A stretch of 64,000 nucleotides of DNA from Ramlibacter rhizophilus (GTDB lineage Bacteria; Pseudomonadota; Gammaproteobacteria; Burkholderiales; Burkholderiaceae_C): NCBI RefSeq assembly GCF_004681965.1, contig NZ_SMLL01000006.1, positions 186,001 through 250,000 of the forward strand, given 5' to 3'. A program made the translations under genes and the position numbers. This document shows positions 39,303 to 50,819 of the stretch, piece after piece. How positions within the stretch are numbered: the stretch's first letter is position 1; each line of letters begins with the position of its first letter. The notes beneath the pieces are model-generated. The model was not told where the DNA came from and made no database searches. It was given only the letters and a program-made list of their open reading frames with translations.

Positions 39303-39812
39303 TGCGGCGCCCCTCTCCATTCGCGCGCCTGAACAAGCCTGGGGACAGTTCTTGAACAAGCTCGACCTTATCCACAGCCGCGGGCCGCATCGCCGACTTG
39401 TCCCTGTTGGCGCGACAGCGGGCGCCGGGCTCGGCGCACAGGGTTGACGGTTTTGCAAGCTGTTGATTTCAAAGGCGGAAGATGGCTTGTCCACAGTGGA
39501 CGGCCTGGCTTACTAGCTACTACTAATTTGAATAAGAAGAAAACAAGGAAAACAGTAGAAGCACGTCGCGCCTCGGTTTCGGGCCGGCCGGCTCGGTTCC
39601 TGGCGGGTCGCCGACCCCCGCGGGTCAGGCCTGGTTACCGATGCGCTTGCGCAATTTCGAGACAGCGCAAGCCGGGCCCGGCATGCGCTTCCACTGAAAC
39701 CGATTAAGTACTTGAGAAAACAGGGAAAATCGCGGTTGTCCACACGGGCGTCCGACCTGGCCGCCGCAGACCCATCCCAAGCTGAAGAAAACCTGGAAGA
39801 CAAGAGGCACAG
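39303..39812. other. Putative oriC (dnaA-dnaN intergenic region)
   Basis: This 510-bp non-coding stretch has three matches to the DnaA box: TTATCCACA at 39368-39376, TTGTCCACA at 39487-39495 and TTGTCCACA at 39736-39744. Twenty-one bases after the second box, past a GC-rich spacer, comes CTACTACTA (39517-39525), the complement of DnaA-trio repeats. An AT-rich run follows to about 39557 that would serve as the unwinding element. Local base composition drops sharply relative to the surroundings. No gene is seen here. Confidence 0.75.
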
Positions 39813-40919
39813 ATGATCGTCCTGAAGGCCACCCAAGAAAAAGTACTGTCGGTGCTGCAATCGGTCGCCGGGATCGTGGAGCGTCGCCACACCCTGCCGG
39901 TGCTGGCCAATGTGCTGATTCGCAGGAACGGCCCGCAGGTCCAGTTCACCACCAGCGACCTGGAGATCCAGATCCGCACCACGGCCGACTTCGACGGCGA
40001 CCCCGGCACCTTCGCGACCACCGTGGGGGCGCGCAAGCTGATCGACATCCTGCGCACCATGCCGGCCGACCAGACGGTGAGCCTGGAGTCCAGCCAGAAC
40101 AAGCTCACGCTCAAGGGTGGCAAGAGCCGCTTCACTTTGCAGACCCTGCCGGCGGAGGACTTCCCGCTGGTGCAGGAGGCCGCGAGCTTCGGCCCCGCCT
40201 TTTCCGTGCCGCAAAAGACGCTCAAGGACCTGCTGCAGCAGGTGTCCTTCGCCATGGCGGTGCACGACATCCGCTACTACCTCAATGGCATCCTCTTCGT
40301 GGCCGAGGGCAAGCAGCTGTCGCTGGTGGCCACCGACGGCCACCGCCTGGCCTTCGCCAGCGCCAAGCTGGAAGTCGAGGTGCCGCGCCAGGAAGTGATC
40401 CTGCCGCGCAAGACCGTGCTGGAGATGCAGCGCCTGCTCTCGGACGCCGAAGGGGCCATCGAGATGCAGTTCGCCGCCAACCAGGCGCGCTTCAGCTTCG
40501 GCGGCATGGAGTTCGTCACCAAGCTGGTCGAGGGCAAGTTCCCCGACTACAACCGCGTCATTCCCAAGAACCACCGCAACCAGGTGATCCTCGGGCGGGC
40601 GCCGCTGCTGGCGAGTCTGCAGCGCACGGCCATCCTTACCAGCGAGAAGTTCAAGGGCGTGCGCCTGAACATCGAGCCGGGCGTGCTGCGCGTGGCCTCC
40701 AACAACGCCGAACAGGAAGAGGCGCTGGACGAACTCGACGTGGACTACGGCGGCGATGCCATCGAGATCGGCTTCAACGTCACCTACCTGATCGACGCGC
40801 TGGCGAACATGGACCAGGACATGGTGCGGATCGAGCTGCAGGACGCCAACAGCTCGGCCCTCGTCACCAACCCCGAGAACGCCGCCTTCAAGTACGTGGT
40901 CATGCCCATGCGGATCTGA
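39813..40919 (+). CDS. dnaN: DNA polymerase III beta subunit (sliding clamp)
   Basis: A 368-residue clamp that encircles DNA and tethers polymerase III. The three repeated clamp domains are visible, starting MIVLKATQEKVLSVLQSVAG and ending in the conserved YVVMPMRI. Length is normal. It follows dnaA across the origin and precedes gyrB by 101 bp. Confidence 0.98.
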   Translation: MIVLKATQEKVLSVLQSVAGIVERRHTLPVLANVLIRRNGPQVQFTTSDLEIQIRTTADFDGDPGTFATTVGARKLIDILRTMPADQTVSLESSQNKLTLKGGKSRFTLQTLPAEDFPLVQEAASFGPAFSVPQKTLKDLLQQVSFAMAVHDIRYYLNGILFVAEGKQLSLVATDGHRLAFASAKLEVEVPRQEVILPRKTVLEMQRLLSDAEGAIEMQFAANQARFSFGGMEFVTKLVEGKFPDYNRVIPKNHRNQVILGRAPLLASLQRTAILTSEKFKGVRLNIEPGVLRVASNNAEQEEALDELDVDYGGDAIEIGFNVTYLIDALANMDQDMVRIELQDANSSALVTNPENAAFKYVVMPMRI

Positions 40920-41008
40920 GCCCCGGCCGACGCCCCGATGTCCTTGCCGTGGCCCCGCATGGCGCCAAGGCACGAGCCCGCCGCGGCATGCGGCCGGGCC
41001 CTGATTGA

Positions 41009-43606
<2,598 letters not shown>

Positions 43607-43643
43607 GCTACACGGACACTTCACCCAGCTTACGTCGGAGCCG

Positions 43644-44216
43644 ATGCGGATGGCCGCCCTGCGCCTTCACCTGAGCTACGTCCTTCTCACCGTCGTCATC
43701 TTCCTGCTGACGCTGGTGCTCAACACGTTGCTGTTCAAGGCCGTCTTCGAGCACACCCCGGGCATCGCCTGGGTGTACCTGCCGGCCGGGGTTCGCTTGC
43801 TGTGCACGCTGCTGTTCGCCGAAGCCGGGGGAATCGGGCTGCTGCTGGCCAGCTTGCTCGTCAACCACCTCTACTTCTTCCCGCTCGATCCTGCGCGTGC
43901 GATCGCGGGCGCCTTCGCCAGCGCCCTGGCGCCCTGGCTCACCTACCGCGCGGCACGGCAGGCCTGGGGCTTGCAGGCCTCCTTGCAGAACCTGAGTCCG
44001 ACGCGCCTGCTGGTGCTGGCCGTGGCGTACTCGGTGGCCAGCCCCGCCTTGCACCATGTGTACATCGCCTGGGAAGACAAGCCGGGACTGGCCGGTGGGT
44101 TCGTGGCCATGGTGGTGGGCGACCTGGTGGGCACGCTGATGGTGCTGTATTCCATCCGGTGGGCCTTGTCCCGCTGGACTTCGCCCATGAAGGCACCGGG
44201 CAGCTTTCGAAACTGA
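43644..44216 (+). CDS. Hypothetical multi-pass membrane protein, MASE1-like
   Basis: A 190-residue protein with about five or six hydrophobic segments. The WVYLPAGVRLLCTLLF segment and layout recall MASE1 sensor domains, but no signalling output domain is attached. GGAG lies upstream; ATG 43644 or 43650 could be the start. It begins 37 bp after gyrB. Function unknown; it could be a free-standing sensory membrane module. Confidence 0.6.
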   Translation: MRMAALRLHLSYVLLTVVIFLLTLVLNTLLFKAVFEHTPGIAWVYLPAGVRLLCTLLFAEAGGIGLLLASLLVNHLYFFPLDPARAIAGAFASALAPWLTYRAARQAWGLQASLQNLSPTRLLVLAVAYSVASPALHHVYIAWEDKPGLAGGFVAMVVGDLVGTLMVLYSIRWALSRWTSPMKAPGSFRN

Positions 44217-44233
44217 ACCGGCGACGGCGGGTC

Positions 44234-45142
44234 TCAGGAGGCCGGCGCGAGCGGTGGCGCCGCATCGATCCTGAACTGCCCCACCGCGCCGACCAGCGCC
44301 CGGGCCTGCGCGCGCAGGCTCTCGGCCGCCGCTGCCGATTCTTCCACCGCCGCCGCACCGCGCTGCGTGACCTCGTCCATGGTAGCCACCGCATCGCGCA
44401 CTTCTCCCACGCCCGTGCTCTGCTGCGCCGCCGATGCGCTGATCTCGCCCACGGTGGTGGCCAGGCGCTGGATGGACGCGACCATGTCCTGCATGCTGGC
44501 GCCGGCCCGCTTCGCGAGCACCACGCCCTGCTCCACGCGCTCGCCACTGGTGACGATCAGTGCCTTGATCTCGCGGGCCGCGTCGGCGCATCGCCGGGAG
44601 AGCTGCCGCACTTCACCGGCTACGACGGCGAAGCCCCGGCCGGCGTCGCCCGCGCGTGCCGCCTCGACGGCCGCATTGAGCGCGAGCAGGTTGGTCTGGA
44701 AGGCGATGCCGTCGATCACGGCCACGATGTCCGCCACCTTGGTCGAGGCGCCGCGGATGTCCTGCATGGCCGTCACCACTTCGCCCACCAGTGCGCCGCC
44801 GCGTTCGGCGGTGTCGGAGGCGCCGCGGGCGAACTCGCTGACCTGCGCCGCGTTGTCGGCGTTGCCGCGCACCGTCGCGCCTAGGGCCACCATGGAAGCG
44901 GCCGTCTGCTGCAGTGCGCTCGCCTGCTGCTGCGTCTGCGCGGACAGCTCGTGGTTGCCCTGCGCGACCTGCTCGGTGGCGCTGGCCACGCTCTCTGCGT
45001 TGTCGCGCACCGTGCGAACCACCTCCACGAGCGCGCCCTGCATGTCGCGCAGCGCGGACAGCAGTTGCGCCGTCTCGTCGCGACCCACGGGCACGATGGG
45101 CACGCCCAGGTCCCCGGTGGCGACCCGGCGCGCCGCGTTCAC
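44234..45142 (-). pseudogene. C-terminal part of a split methyl-accepting chemotaxis protein
   Basis: This frame encodes the end of a HAMP domain ([19 protein letters not shown]) and a complete MCP signalling domain with the hairpin tip [20 protein letters not shown] and flanking coiled coils. It starts only with a GTG at 45142 and has no membrane anchor. Upstream in frame the HAMP reading continues (PPEQAV) to a stop at 45158-45160. Together with the fragment at 45150-45443 it looks like one receptor that lost its second membrane helix, much of its sensor domain and its frame. Confidence 0.7.
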
Positions 45143-45149
45143 CGCCTGC

Positions 45150-45443
45150 TCAGGCGGTCATGCCCACCGTGAGCCGGGTGGCCTGGCGTTCCAGGGCCGA
45201 GAGGTGTTCGATGCGGCGCGCCGAGCGGGCGGTCACGTAGCGGCGCATGTTGGCGATGCCCGCGCGCACATTGCCCAGGTCCTGGGTGGTGCCCAGTTCG
45301 GAGCGCAGGATGCCGTGGCCGGCGGCGACCGCCCGCTGGATGCTCCAGAGGGACACGCCGGCGACGACCAGCATGCCCAGGGCGAGGATGGCGACGAGCG
45401 CGGCCAGCTTGGCGCGCACGGAAAGATGGTTCAGCCAGGTCAT
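45150..45443 (-). pseudogene. N-terminal fragment of the same chemotaxis receptor
   Basis: The 97-residue frame MTWLNHLSVRAKLAAL... contains the first membrane helix (LAALVAILALGMLVVAGVSLW) and the beginning of a four-helix-bundle sensor domain, then stops at 45150 after GMTA. A normal receptor would continue for about 100 more residues, a second membrane helix and a HAMP domain. The adjacent signalling fragment in another frame indicates an internal deletion with frameshift. Confidence 0.7.
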
Positions 45444-45562
45444 GGGGTGATCCGATTCCAGGGAGGGCGCCCGGGTTTTCCCGGACTTCCCCTGGATGTC
45501 GGCGGCCTGGCGTGAATCTTGAGCCACGCGCCCGGCACCGGGCGGCGTGGCGCTTCGTGGGC

Positions 45563-46543
45563 TCAGTCGACCTTGCCGATCTTCTTGACCACGTCCGACA
45601 TGCGGCGTACGTCGCCCTGCACGTACTGGTCGAAGGCCGGTGCGTCCTGGTACTGGATGGGGCTGCCGGCGGCGAGGATCACCTGCTTGACCTTCGGGTC
45701 CTCCGCCGCGGCCTTGGCGGCGGCACGCAGCTTCTGCACCACCGGCTCGGGCGTGCCCGCGGGAACGAACAGGCCCGACCACTGGGCGTAGGTGGCGTCA
45801 TAGCCCGCGTCTTTCAGCGACGGAACGTCCGGCATGCTTTGCAGGGGCTGCGTGCCCCAGTGGCCCAGGACCTTGAGCTTGCCCGCCTTGACGTGCTGCA
45901 GCACCGTGGCCGGCCCGGTGGACAGGGCTTCCACCTGGCCGCCCAAGAGGGCGACGACGGCCGGGCCGGCGCCGGTGAAGGGGACGTGCGTGAGCTTGGT
46001 GCCGGTCTGCTGCGCCAGGATTTCCATGGGCACGTGCATGGTGCCGTAGTTGCCCGAGGAGCCGTAGTTGATCGCGCCGGGGCGGCGGCGGGCATCCTCG
46101 ACGAAGTCCTTCACCGTCTTCCAGGGCGCATCGGCGCGCACGGCCAGCACCGTGGGATCGGCCGTGTAGCGGGCGATGGGCCGCAGGGCGTCGTAGGTGT
46201 ACATGGGCGGGCGGCCCAGCACCTTGTCGGCCTCGGGCAGCACGCTGTAGGACGACAGGGCCATCAGAACCGTGTAGCCGTCGGCGGGCGACTTGGCCGC
46301 CTGGGCCATGCCGATGCCGCCGCCGGCGCCGCCCTTGTTCTCGATCACCACCGGCTGCCCCAGCTCGCGCGACATGGCCTCGGCCACCGGGCGGGCCACC
46401 GTGTCGGCCAGGCCGCCGGGCGGGAAGGGAACGATCATCTTCACGGGCTTGCTGGGGAAGTCCGTGGCCTGGGCCATGGCGGCGGCGCCGGACAGGCACA
46501 GGGCCGCGGCTGCGGCGAAGCGAAGGGCGGAACGTACTTTCAT
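45563..46543 (-). CDS. Bug-family (TctC-like) periplasmic solute-binding protein
   Basis: A 326-residue protein with a signal peptide (residues 1 to ~25, ending AAAMAQA) and the Bug signature FPSKPVKMIVPFPPGGLADT. These proteins bind carboxylates or small aromatic acids; many are orphans without a linked TctAB transporter. It lies 32 bp downstream of an FAH-family gene on the same strand, a common pairing in Burkholderiales, so it may deliver the substrate for that enzyme. Ligand unknown. Confidence 0.88.
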   Translation of the reverse strand: MKVRSALRFAAAAALCLSGAAAMAQATDFPSKPVKMIVPFPPGGLADTVARPVAEAMSRELGQPVVIENKGGAGGGIGMAQAAKSPADGYTVLMALSSYSVLPEADKVLGRPPMYTYDALRPIARYTADPTVLAVRADAPWKTVKDFVEDARRRPGAINYGSSGNYGTMHVPMEILAQQTGTKLTHVPFTGAGPAVVALLGGQVEALSTGPATVLQHVKAGKLKVLGHWGTQPLQSMPDVPSLKDAGYDATYAQWSGLFVPAGTPEPVVQKLRAAAKAAAEDPKVKQVILAAGSPIQYQDAPAFDQYVQGDVRRMSDVVKKIGKVD

Positions 46544-46575
46544 CGTGTCTCCTGGTTGTAGCGGTGCGAAGCGAA

Positions 46576-47445
46576 TCACTCGAAGCGGTTCTCGATGAAC
46601 CCGATGCCGTCCACCTCGACGCGGACGACGTCGCCGCTTCGCAGGTAGCGCGGCGGCTGGAAGCCCATGCCCACGCCGGCGGGCGTGCCGGTGGCGATGA
46701 CGTCACCGGGATAGAGGGTGATGCCGCGCGAGATGGTCTCGATCAGGGTGGGGATGTCGAAGATCAGGTTCTCGGTGCCGGCTTCCTGGCGCAGCTCGCC
46801 GTTGACGTGGCAGCGCACCTGCGTGCGCGTGCCGTCCAGCTCGTCGGCGGTGACGATCCACGGGCCCATGGGGCAGAAGGTGTCGAAGGACTTGCCCATG
46901 TCCCACTGCTGGTGGCGCATCTGCACGTCGCGGGCGGTCACGTCGTTGACGATGGTGTAGCCGTAGATGTGCGACAGCGCGTCCGCCTTGGTGATGTTCT
47001 TGCCGCCCTTGCCGATGACGAGGGCCAGTTCGGCCTCGTAGTCGATCTGGTCGGACACGTCGGCGCCCGGCAGCTTCACCGTGTCGGTGGGCCCCACCAC
47101 GCATTCGGGCACCTTGGTGAACACGATGGGCCATTCCATGGGGTTGGCCGCGTTGTTCTTGAAAACCGAACCGGCCAGCTCCTTGGCGTGGGCGTGGTAG
47201 TTGCGGCCCACGCACCACACGTTGCGGCGCGGGCGCGGCAGCGGGGCTTCCAGGCGCACCGCCGACATGTCGATGGGCGCGCCGGTCTCGGGCAGCGGCT
47301 CGCCGCGCACCTGCGCTTCGACCAGCAGCTGCGCGCCCAGGGCGGCCTGCTCGGGCGCGAGCTTGAAGGGACGCAGCTGCTGCCCGTCCGGCGAAACGAT
47401 ACCCACCTGCCGGCGGCCGTCATGGGTGAAGGTGGCGATGCGCAA
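46576..47445 (-). CDS. Fumarylacetoacetate hydrolase (FAH) family protein
   Basis: A 289-residue FAH-fold enzyme with metal-ligand segments YEAELALVIG (the E..E pair) and YTIVNDVTARD, VGRNYHAHAKE near the start, and IATGTPAGVGMG. The family includes 2-keto-4-pentenoate hydratases, acylpyruvases and oxaloacetate tautomerases/decarboxylases used in aromatic or acid catabolism. The start is a TTG at 47445 with a strong GGAGGAG five bases upstream. It heads a two-gene unit with the Bug protein. Confidence 0.88.
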   Translation of the reverse strand: MRIATFTHDGRRQVGIVSPDGQQLRPFKLAPEQAALGAQLLVEAQVRGEPLPETGAPIDMSAVRLEAPLPRPRRNVWCVGRNYHAHAKELAGSVFKNNAANPMEWPIVFTKVPECVVGPTDTVKLPGADVSDQIDYEAELALVIGKGGKNITKADALSHIYGYTIVNDVTARDVQMRHQQWDMGKSFDTFCPMGPWIVTADELDGTRTQVRCHVNGELRQEAGTENLIFDIPTLIETISRGITLYPGDVIATGTPAGVGMGFQPPRYLRSGDVVRVEVDGIGFIENRFE

Positions 47446-47464
47446 GGGAACTCCTCCAGATTGG

Positions 47465-47604
47465 TTAGATACGTGGACCACTTGGACCAATGTGGTCGAT
47501 CGTATCTCACGTCGCAGGAGCGAGGACGCAGGGTTTCCCCTGCAGCACAGGGCAGGCTCGGCCGTGGCGCGGGGCGCCGTCGATTGGTCCTAAATTGGTC
47601 AGGA
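47465..47604 (-). promoter_or_regulatory. Promoter region of the FAH/Bug unit with repeated TGGACCA/TTGGTC motifs
   Basis: The gap between the FAH gene and the thiolase 3' end contains a perfect GTGGACCAC palindrome at 47474-47482, an overlapping set of TGGACCA and TGTGGTC sequences to about 47500, and a direct repeat TTGGTC-CTAAA-TTGGTC near 47586-47602. Such clustered half-sites look like operators for a regulator (GntR- or LysR-type would fit) encoded elsewhere. Confidence 0.45.
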
Positions 47605-47606
47605 GC

Positions 47607-48845
47607 CTAGGCCGCACCGCCTTCCACCACGAAGCTCACCACCGTCGCGCAGGAGCCGCCGATGTTCAGCGTCTGCATGCGCCGGGCGCCCTCGATCTGG
47701 CAGTCGCCGGCCTGGCCGCTCACCTGCCGTGCCGCGTCCAGCAGCATGCGCGCGCCGGTGGCGCCCACCGGATGGCCGCAGCCGATGAGGCCGCCGCTCA
47801 TGTTGACCGGACAGCGCCCGCCCGGGGCGATGGTGCCGTCCTCCACCGCCTGCCAGCTCTGGCCCGGCGGCGTGAGGCCCAGGTGGTCGATGGCCGCGTA
47901 TTCGGTGGTGGTGAAGCAGTCGTGCGTCTCCACGCCGTCCATCGCCTCGACGCCGGACACGCCCGCGCGCCGCCAGGCATCCTCCAGCGCCTGGCGCATG
48001 TGGGGGAAGACGTAGGGCTGCCCCTCGCTGCGTTCGAGCTTGTCCAGCAGGCGCAGGCCGGCCGTGCGGTGGCCCCAGCCGCTGATGCGTGCGATGTCCT
48101 CGATGCGCCGGCCGGTGCGCCGTGCGTGGGCCTGGGCGAAGCGGCCCGAGGCCAGCACGATGGCGCAGGCGCCGTCGGTGATCTGGCCGCAGTCCTGGCG
48201 CCGCGTGCCGGGCTCGATGACGGGGTTGGCCTCGTCGTCGTCGGTGAAGCTGCGTTCGTCGAAGCGCCAGTGGCGCGTCTGGGCCAGCGGGTTGCGTTTC
48301 GCGTTGCCGTAGTTGATTTCAGCGATGCGGTTCAGGTGGCGGCGGTCCAGGCCGAAGCGCTGCTCGTAGGCCTGCGCCACGCGGCCAAAGGCGGCTGGCC
48401 ACATGAAGGTGCAGTCGAAGCCTTCGTGGCCCTGCCAGGCGGCGGCGTTCTGGTTCACGCTGGCCTCGTTGCCCGAGAGGTTCTTGAACTCCTCCACGCC
48501 CAGCACCAGCACGCAGTCGTAGCGGCCGGCCTCGATCTCCGCCATGGCCGCCAGCGCGGCGAGCGAAGACGACGCGCAGGCACCCTCGTGCCGCATGGCC
48601 GGCACGCCCCACAGCTGGGGCACCACCTGCGGCACCATCGCGCCCAGGTGCGCCTGCTGGCGCTGCAGCTCGGCGAAGGCGTTGCCCACGTGCACGCTCT
48701 GGATGTCCTGCGCGTGCAGGCCGCTGGCTTCCAGTGCACCGAGCGTGGCCTCGCGCATCATGTCCGAGAGGTCCTGGCCCTGGCGCGACCAGACCTTGGC
48801 GAAGTCGGTCTGCACGCCGCCGAGGAGGTAGACGGGTTCACTCAT
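47607..48845 (-). CDS. Thiolase-family protein (SCP2-type acetyl-CoA acetyltransferase-like)
   Basis: A 412-residue thiolase-fold protein. The nucleophilic cysteine lies in HEGACASSSLAALAAM, the first catalytic His in ETHDCFTTTEYAAIDHLGL, and the C-terminal GGLIGCGHPVGATGARM is intact. It belongs to the branch resembling SCP2 thiolases, which cleave or form 3-oxoacyl-CoA, often branched or cyclic. It overlaps the nitronate monooxygenase gene by 8 bp and ends the carotenoid-oxygenase cluster. Confidence 0.87.
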   Translation of the reverse strand: MSEPVYLLGGVQTDFAKVWSRQGQDLSDMMREATLGALEASGLHAQDIQSVHVGNAFAELQRQQAHLGAMVPQVVPQLWGVPAMRHEGACASSSLAALAAMAEIEAGRYDCVLVLGVEEFKNLSGNEASVNQNAAAWQGHEGFDCTFMWPAAFGRVAQAYEQRFGLDRRHLNRIAEINYGNAKRNPLAQTRHWRFDERSFTDDDEANPVIEPGTRRQDCGQITDGACAIVLASGRFAQAHARRTGRRIEDIARISGWGHRTAGLRLLDKLERSEGQPYVFPHMRQALEDAWRRAGVSGVEAMDGVETHDCFTTTEYAAIDHLGLTPPGQSWQAVEDGTIAPGGRCPVNMSGGLIGCGHPVGATGARMLLDAARQVSGQAGDCQIEGARRMQTLNIGGSCATVVSFVVEGGAA

Positions 48846-49845
48846 GGACGCTCTCCTGCATGTCGATGGCGGCGGTGCCGCGGGCCAGCCGGCGCTGGAA
48901 GCGTTCTCCGGCGGCCAGGTACTCCTCGCGCAGCTCGCGCACGATCTGCGCCACCGGCTGCACCGACTTGACCGCGCCCACGCCCTGGCCGGCGGCCCAG
49001 ATGTCGCGCCAGCGCTTGGTCTTCTCCACGTCGCTGCTGTCGTAGCTGCGCGGCGGCGGCGTGGCGGGCAGCTGCTCGGGGTCGATGCCGTTGGCCCGCA
49101 GCGAGGGCTTGAGCCAGCTCGCGGGCGTGCCGGTCAGGCCGGCGCTGACGACGATGTCCGAGGCACTGGAGTCCACCAGCATCTGCTTGTAGGCCGCGTC
49201 GGCCAGGCTTTCGCGGGCCGCGATGAAGCGGGTGCCCATGTAGACCAGGTCCGCGCCGGCGGCGATGGCACCGGCCACGCCCCAGCCGTCGCTGATCGCA
49301 CCGCCCACGATGACCAGGCCGTCGAAGAATTCGCGCACCGCGCTCACGAAGGCGAAAGGCGAGAGCGCGCCGGTGTGGCCGCCCGCGCCGTGGCAGATGC
49401 AGGCCAGGCCGTCGGCGCCGGCCTCCACGGCCTTGCGGGCGAGGGCGAGCGTGGTCACGTCGGCCAGCACCAGGCCGCCGTAGCCGTGCACCGTCTCGAT
49501 GGCCGGGCGCGGACTGCCCAGCGCGGTGACCACCAGGGGCGGCTGGTAGCGTCCGACCAGGCGCAGGTCCTCGGGCAGCCGCATGTTCGACGAATGCGTC
49601 ACGAGGTTGGCGCACCAGGGTGCGATGGTGTTCTCAGGCTGCTCGTCGCGGGCCCGGTCCAGGCCCGCGGTGATGTCCTCCAGCCACCGCTCCAGCACCT
49701 CGATGGGCCGGGCGTTGGGCGTGGGGAAGGCGCCGACGATGCCGGCCCGGCAGGCGGCCACCACCAGCTCGGGCCCGGACACCAGGAACATCGGCGCCGC
49801 CACCACCGGCACCTGCAGCCGGGCGAGCAGGTCGCGTGGCGTCAT
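48838..49845 (-). CDS. Nitronate monooxygenase-family flavoprotein
   Basis: A 335-residue TIM-barrel FMN protein of the NMO/2-nitropropane dioxygenase family, with VVAAPMFLVSGPELVVAACRAG, GADGLACICHGAGGHTG (the His near the flavin) and GAISDGWGVAGAIAAGADLVYMGTRF. The family oxidises alkyl nitronates, but related members act as quinone or enoyl reductases. Its place between a Bug gene and a thiolase gene suggests a role in acyl-CoA catabolism rather than nitroalkane detoxification. Confidence 0.85.
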   Translation of the reverse strand: MTPRDLLARLQVPVVAAPMFLVSGPELVVAACRAGIVGAFPTPNARPIEVLERWLEDITAGLDRARDEQPENTIAPWCANLVTHSSNMRLPEDLRLVGRYQPPLVVTALGSPRPAIETVHGYGGLVLADVTTLALARKAVEAGADGLACICHGAGGHTGALSPFAFVSAVREFFDGLVIVGGAISDGWGVAGAIAAGADLVYMGTRFIAARESLADAAYKQMLVDSSASDIVVSAGLTGTPASWLKPSLRANGIDPEQLPATPPPRSYDSSDVEKTKRWRDIWAAGQGVGAVKSVQPVAQIVRELREEYLAAGERFQRRLARGTAAIDMQESVHE

Positions 49846-50819
49846 TCGGCAGCCTTGAAGCCCGAGAGCTTCACCGCCTCGCCCCAGCGCTTGCTGTCGG
49901 CCTTGACGTACTTGTCGAATTCGGCCGGGCTCATGGCCATGGGCTCGAAGTCCAGCGGGCGCCATTTGTCGCGGATGCCCGGCGAGCCGATCACCTTGTT
50001 GAACTCGGTGTTGAGCTGCTTGACCACCGCCTCCGGCGTGGCGCCCGGGACGGCCAGGCCCGACCAGACGTAGATTTCCAGCTCGGGCACGCCCTGTTCG
50101 GTGAAGGTGGCCACCTGCGGCACCAGGGCCGAGCGCTGCGGGCTGCTGATGGCGATGATCTTCACGCGCCCGGCCTCCACGTGCGGCTTGACCGCCAGGA
50201 GCGGCAGGAAGGCCGCGTGCACCTGGCCGCCCAGCAGGTTCTGCACGGCCGGCGGCGTGCCGTTGAAGGGCACGTGCAGCATGTCCATGCCGGTCTGGCG
50301 ATTGAGGATGACGCCTGCGAAGTGCGAGGAGCCGCCCGGCGTGAAGGACGCGTAGGAGACGCTCCCCTTGGGCTGCGACTTGGCCCAGGCCACGAACTCG
50401 CGCAGGTTGTTCGCCGGCACCTTGTCCGCGTTCACGGCCATGGCGAGCGAGGCGCCCAGGAAGCCGCCCACGGGCTTGAAGCCGTCCGGGTCATAGGAGA
50501 GCTTGCTGTAGGTGTGCGGGTTGATGCTGAGCATGCTGCTGTTCGTCATCAGCAGGGTGTAGCCGTCGGGGGCGGCATTGGCCACCGAGTTCGCCGCCAC
50601 GGCGCCGCCGCCGCCCGGCTTGTTGTCCACCACGATGGGCTGGCCGGTGTTCTTCTTGAACTCCTCGGCCACCTGCCGCATGGCGGCGTCCAGCGTGTTG
50701 CCGGGCGCGAAAGGCACCACCACGCGCAGCGGCCGGTCCGGGAAGCCCTGGGCCCGCAGGCCCGTCGCGGGCAGGACACCGGCCGCCAGCGCGCCGAGCA
50801 GAAAGGTTCGCTTGTCCAT
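49842..50819 (-). CDS. Bug-family (TctC-like) solute-binding protein
   Basis: A 325-residue periplasmic protein with signal peptide (residues 1 to ~24, ending GLRAQ) and the Bug pattern FPDRPLRVVVPFAPGNTLDA. It overlaps the nitronate monooxygenase start by 4 bp and abuts the upstream hydrolase (TGATG), so it is embedded in the catabolic operon and probably binds the operon's substrate. It is only distantly similar to the Bug protein at 45563. Confidence 0.88.
   Translation of the reverse strand: MDKRTFLLGALAAGVLPATGLRAQGFPDRPLRVVVPFAPGNTLDAAMRQVAEEFKKNTGQPIVVDNKPGGGGAVAANSVANAAPDGYTLLMTNSSMLSINPHTYSKLSYDPDGFKPVGGFLGASLAMAVNADKVPANNLREFVAWAKSQPKGSVSYASFTPGGSSHFAGVILNRQTGMDMLHVPFNGTPPAVQNLLGGQVHAAFLPLLAVKPHVEAGRVKIIAISSPQRSALVPQVATFTEQGVPELEIYVWSGLAVPGATPEAVVKQLNTEFNKVIGSPGIRDKWRPLDFEPMAMSPAEFDKYVKADSKRWGEAVKLSGFKAAE

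Noticed and set aside
39303-39812. Small-RNA or protein gene in the dnaA-dnaN gap
   Set aside because: The frames are short and the AT-rich, DnaA-box-containing composition fits an origin.
44367-45515. Long open frame on the plus strand opposite the chemoreceptor fragments
   Set aside because: It has the composition of a shadow frame in GC-rich DNA and no recognisable domain, while the opposite strand encodes a clear MCP signalling domain.
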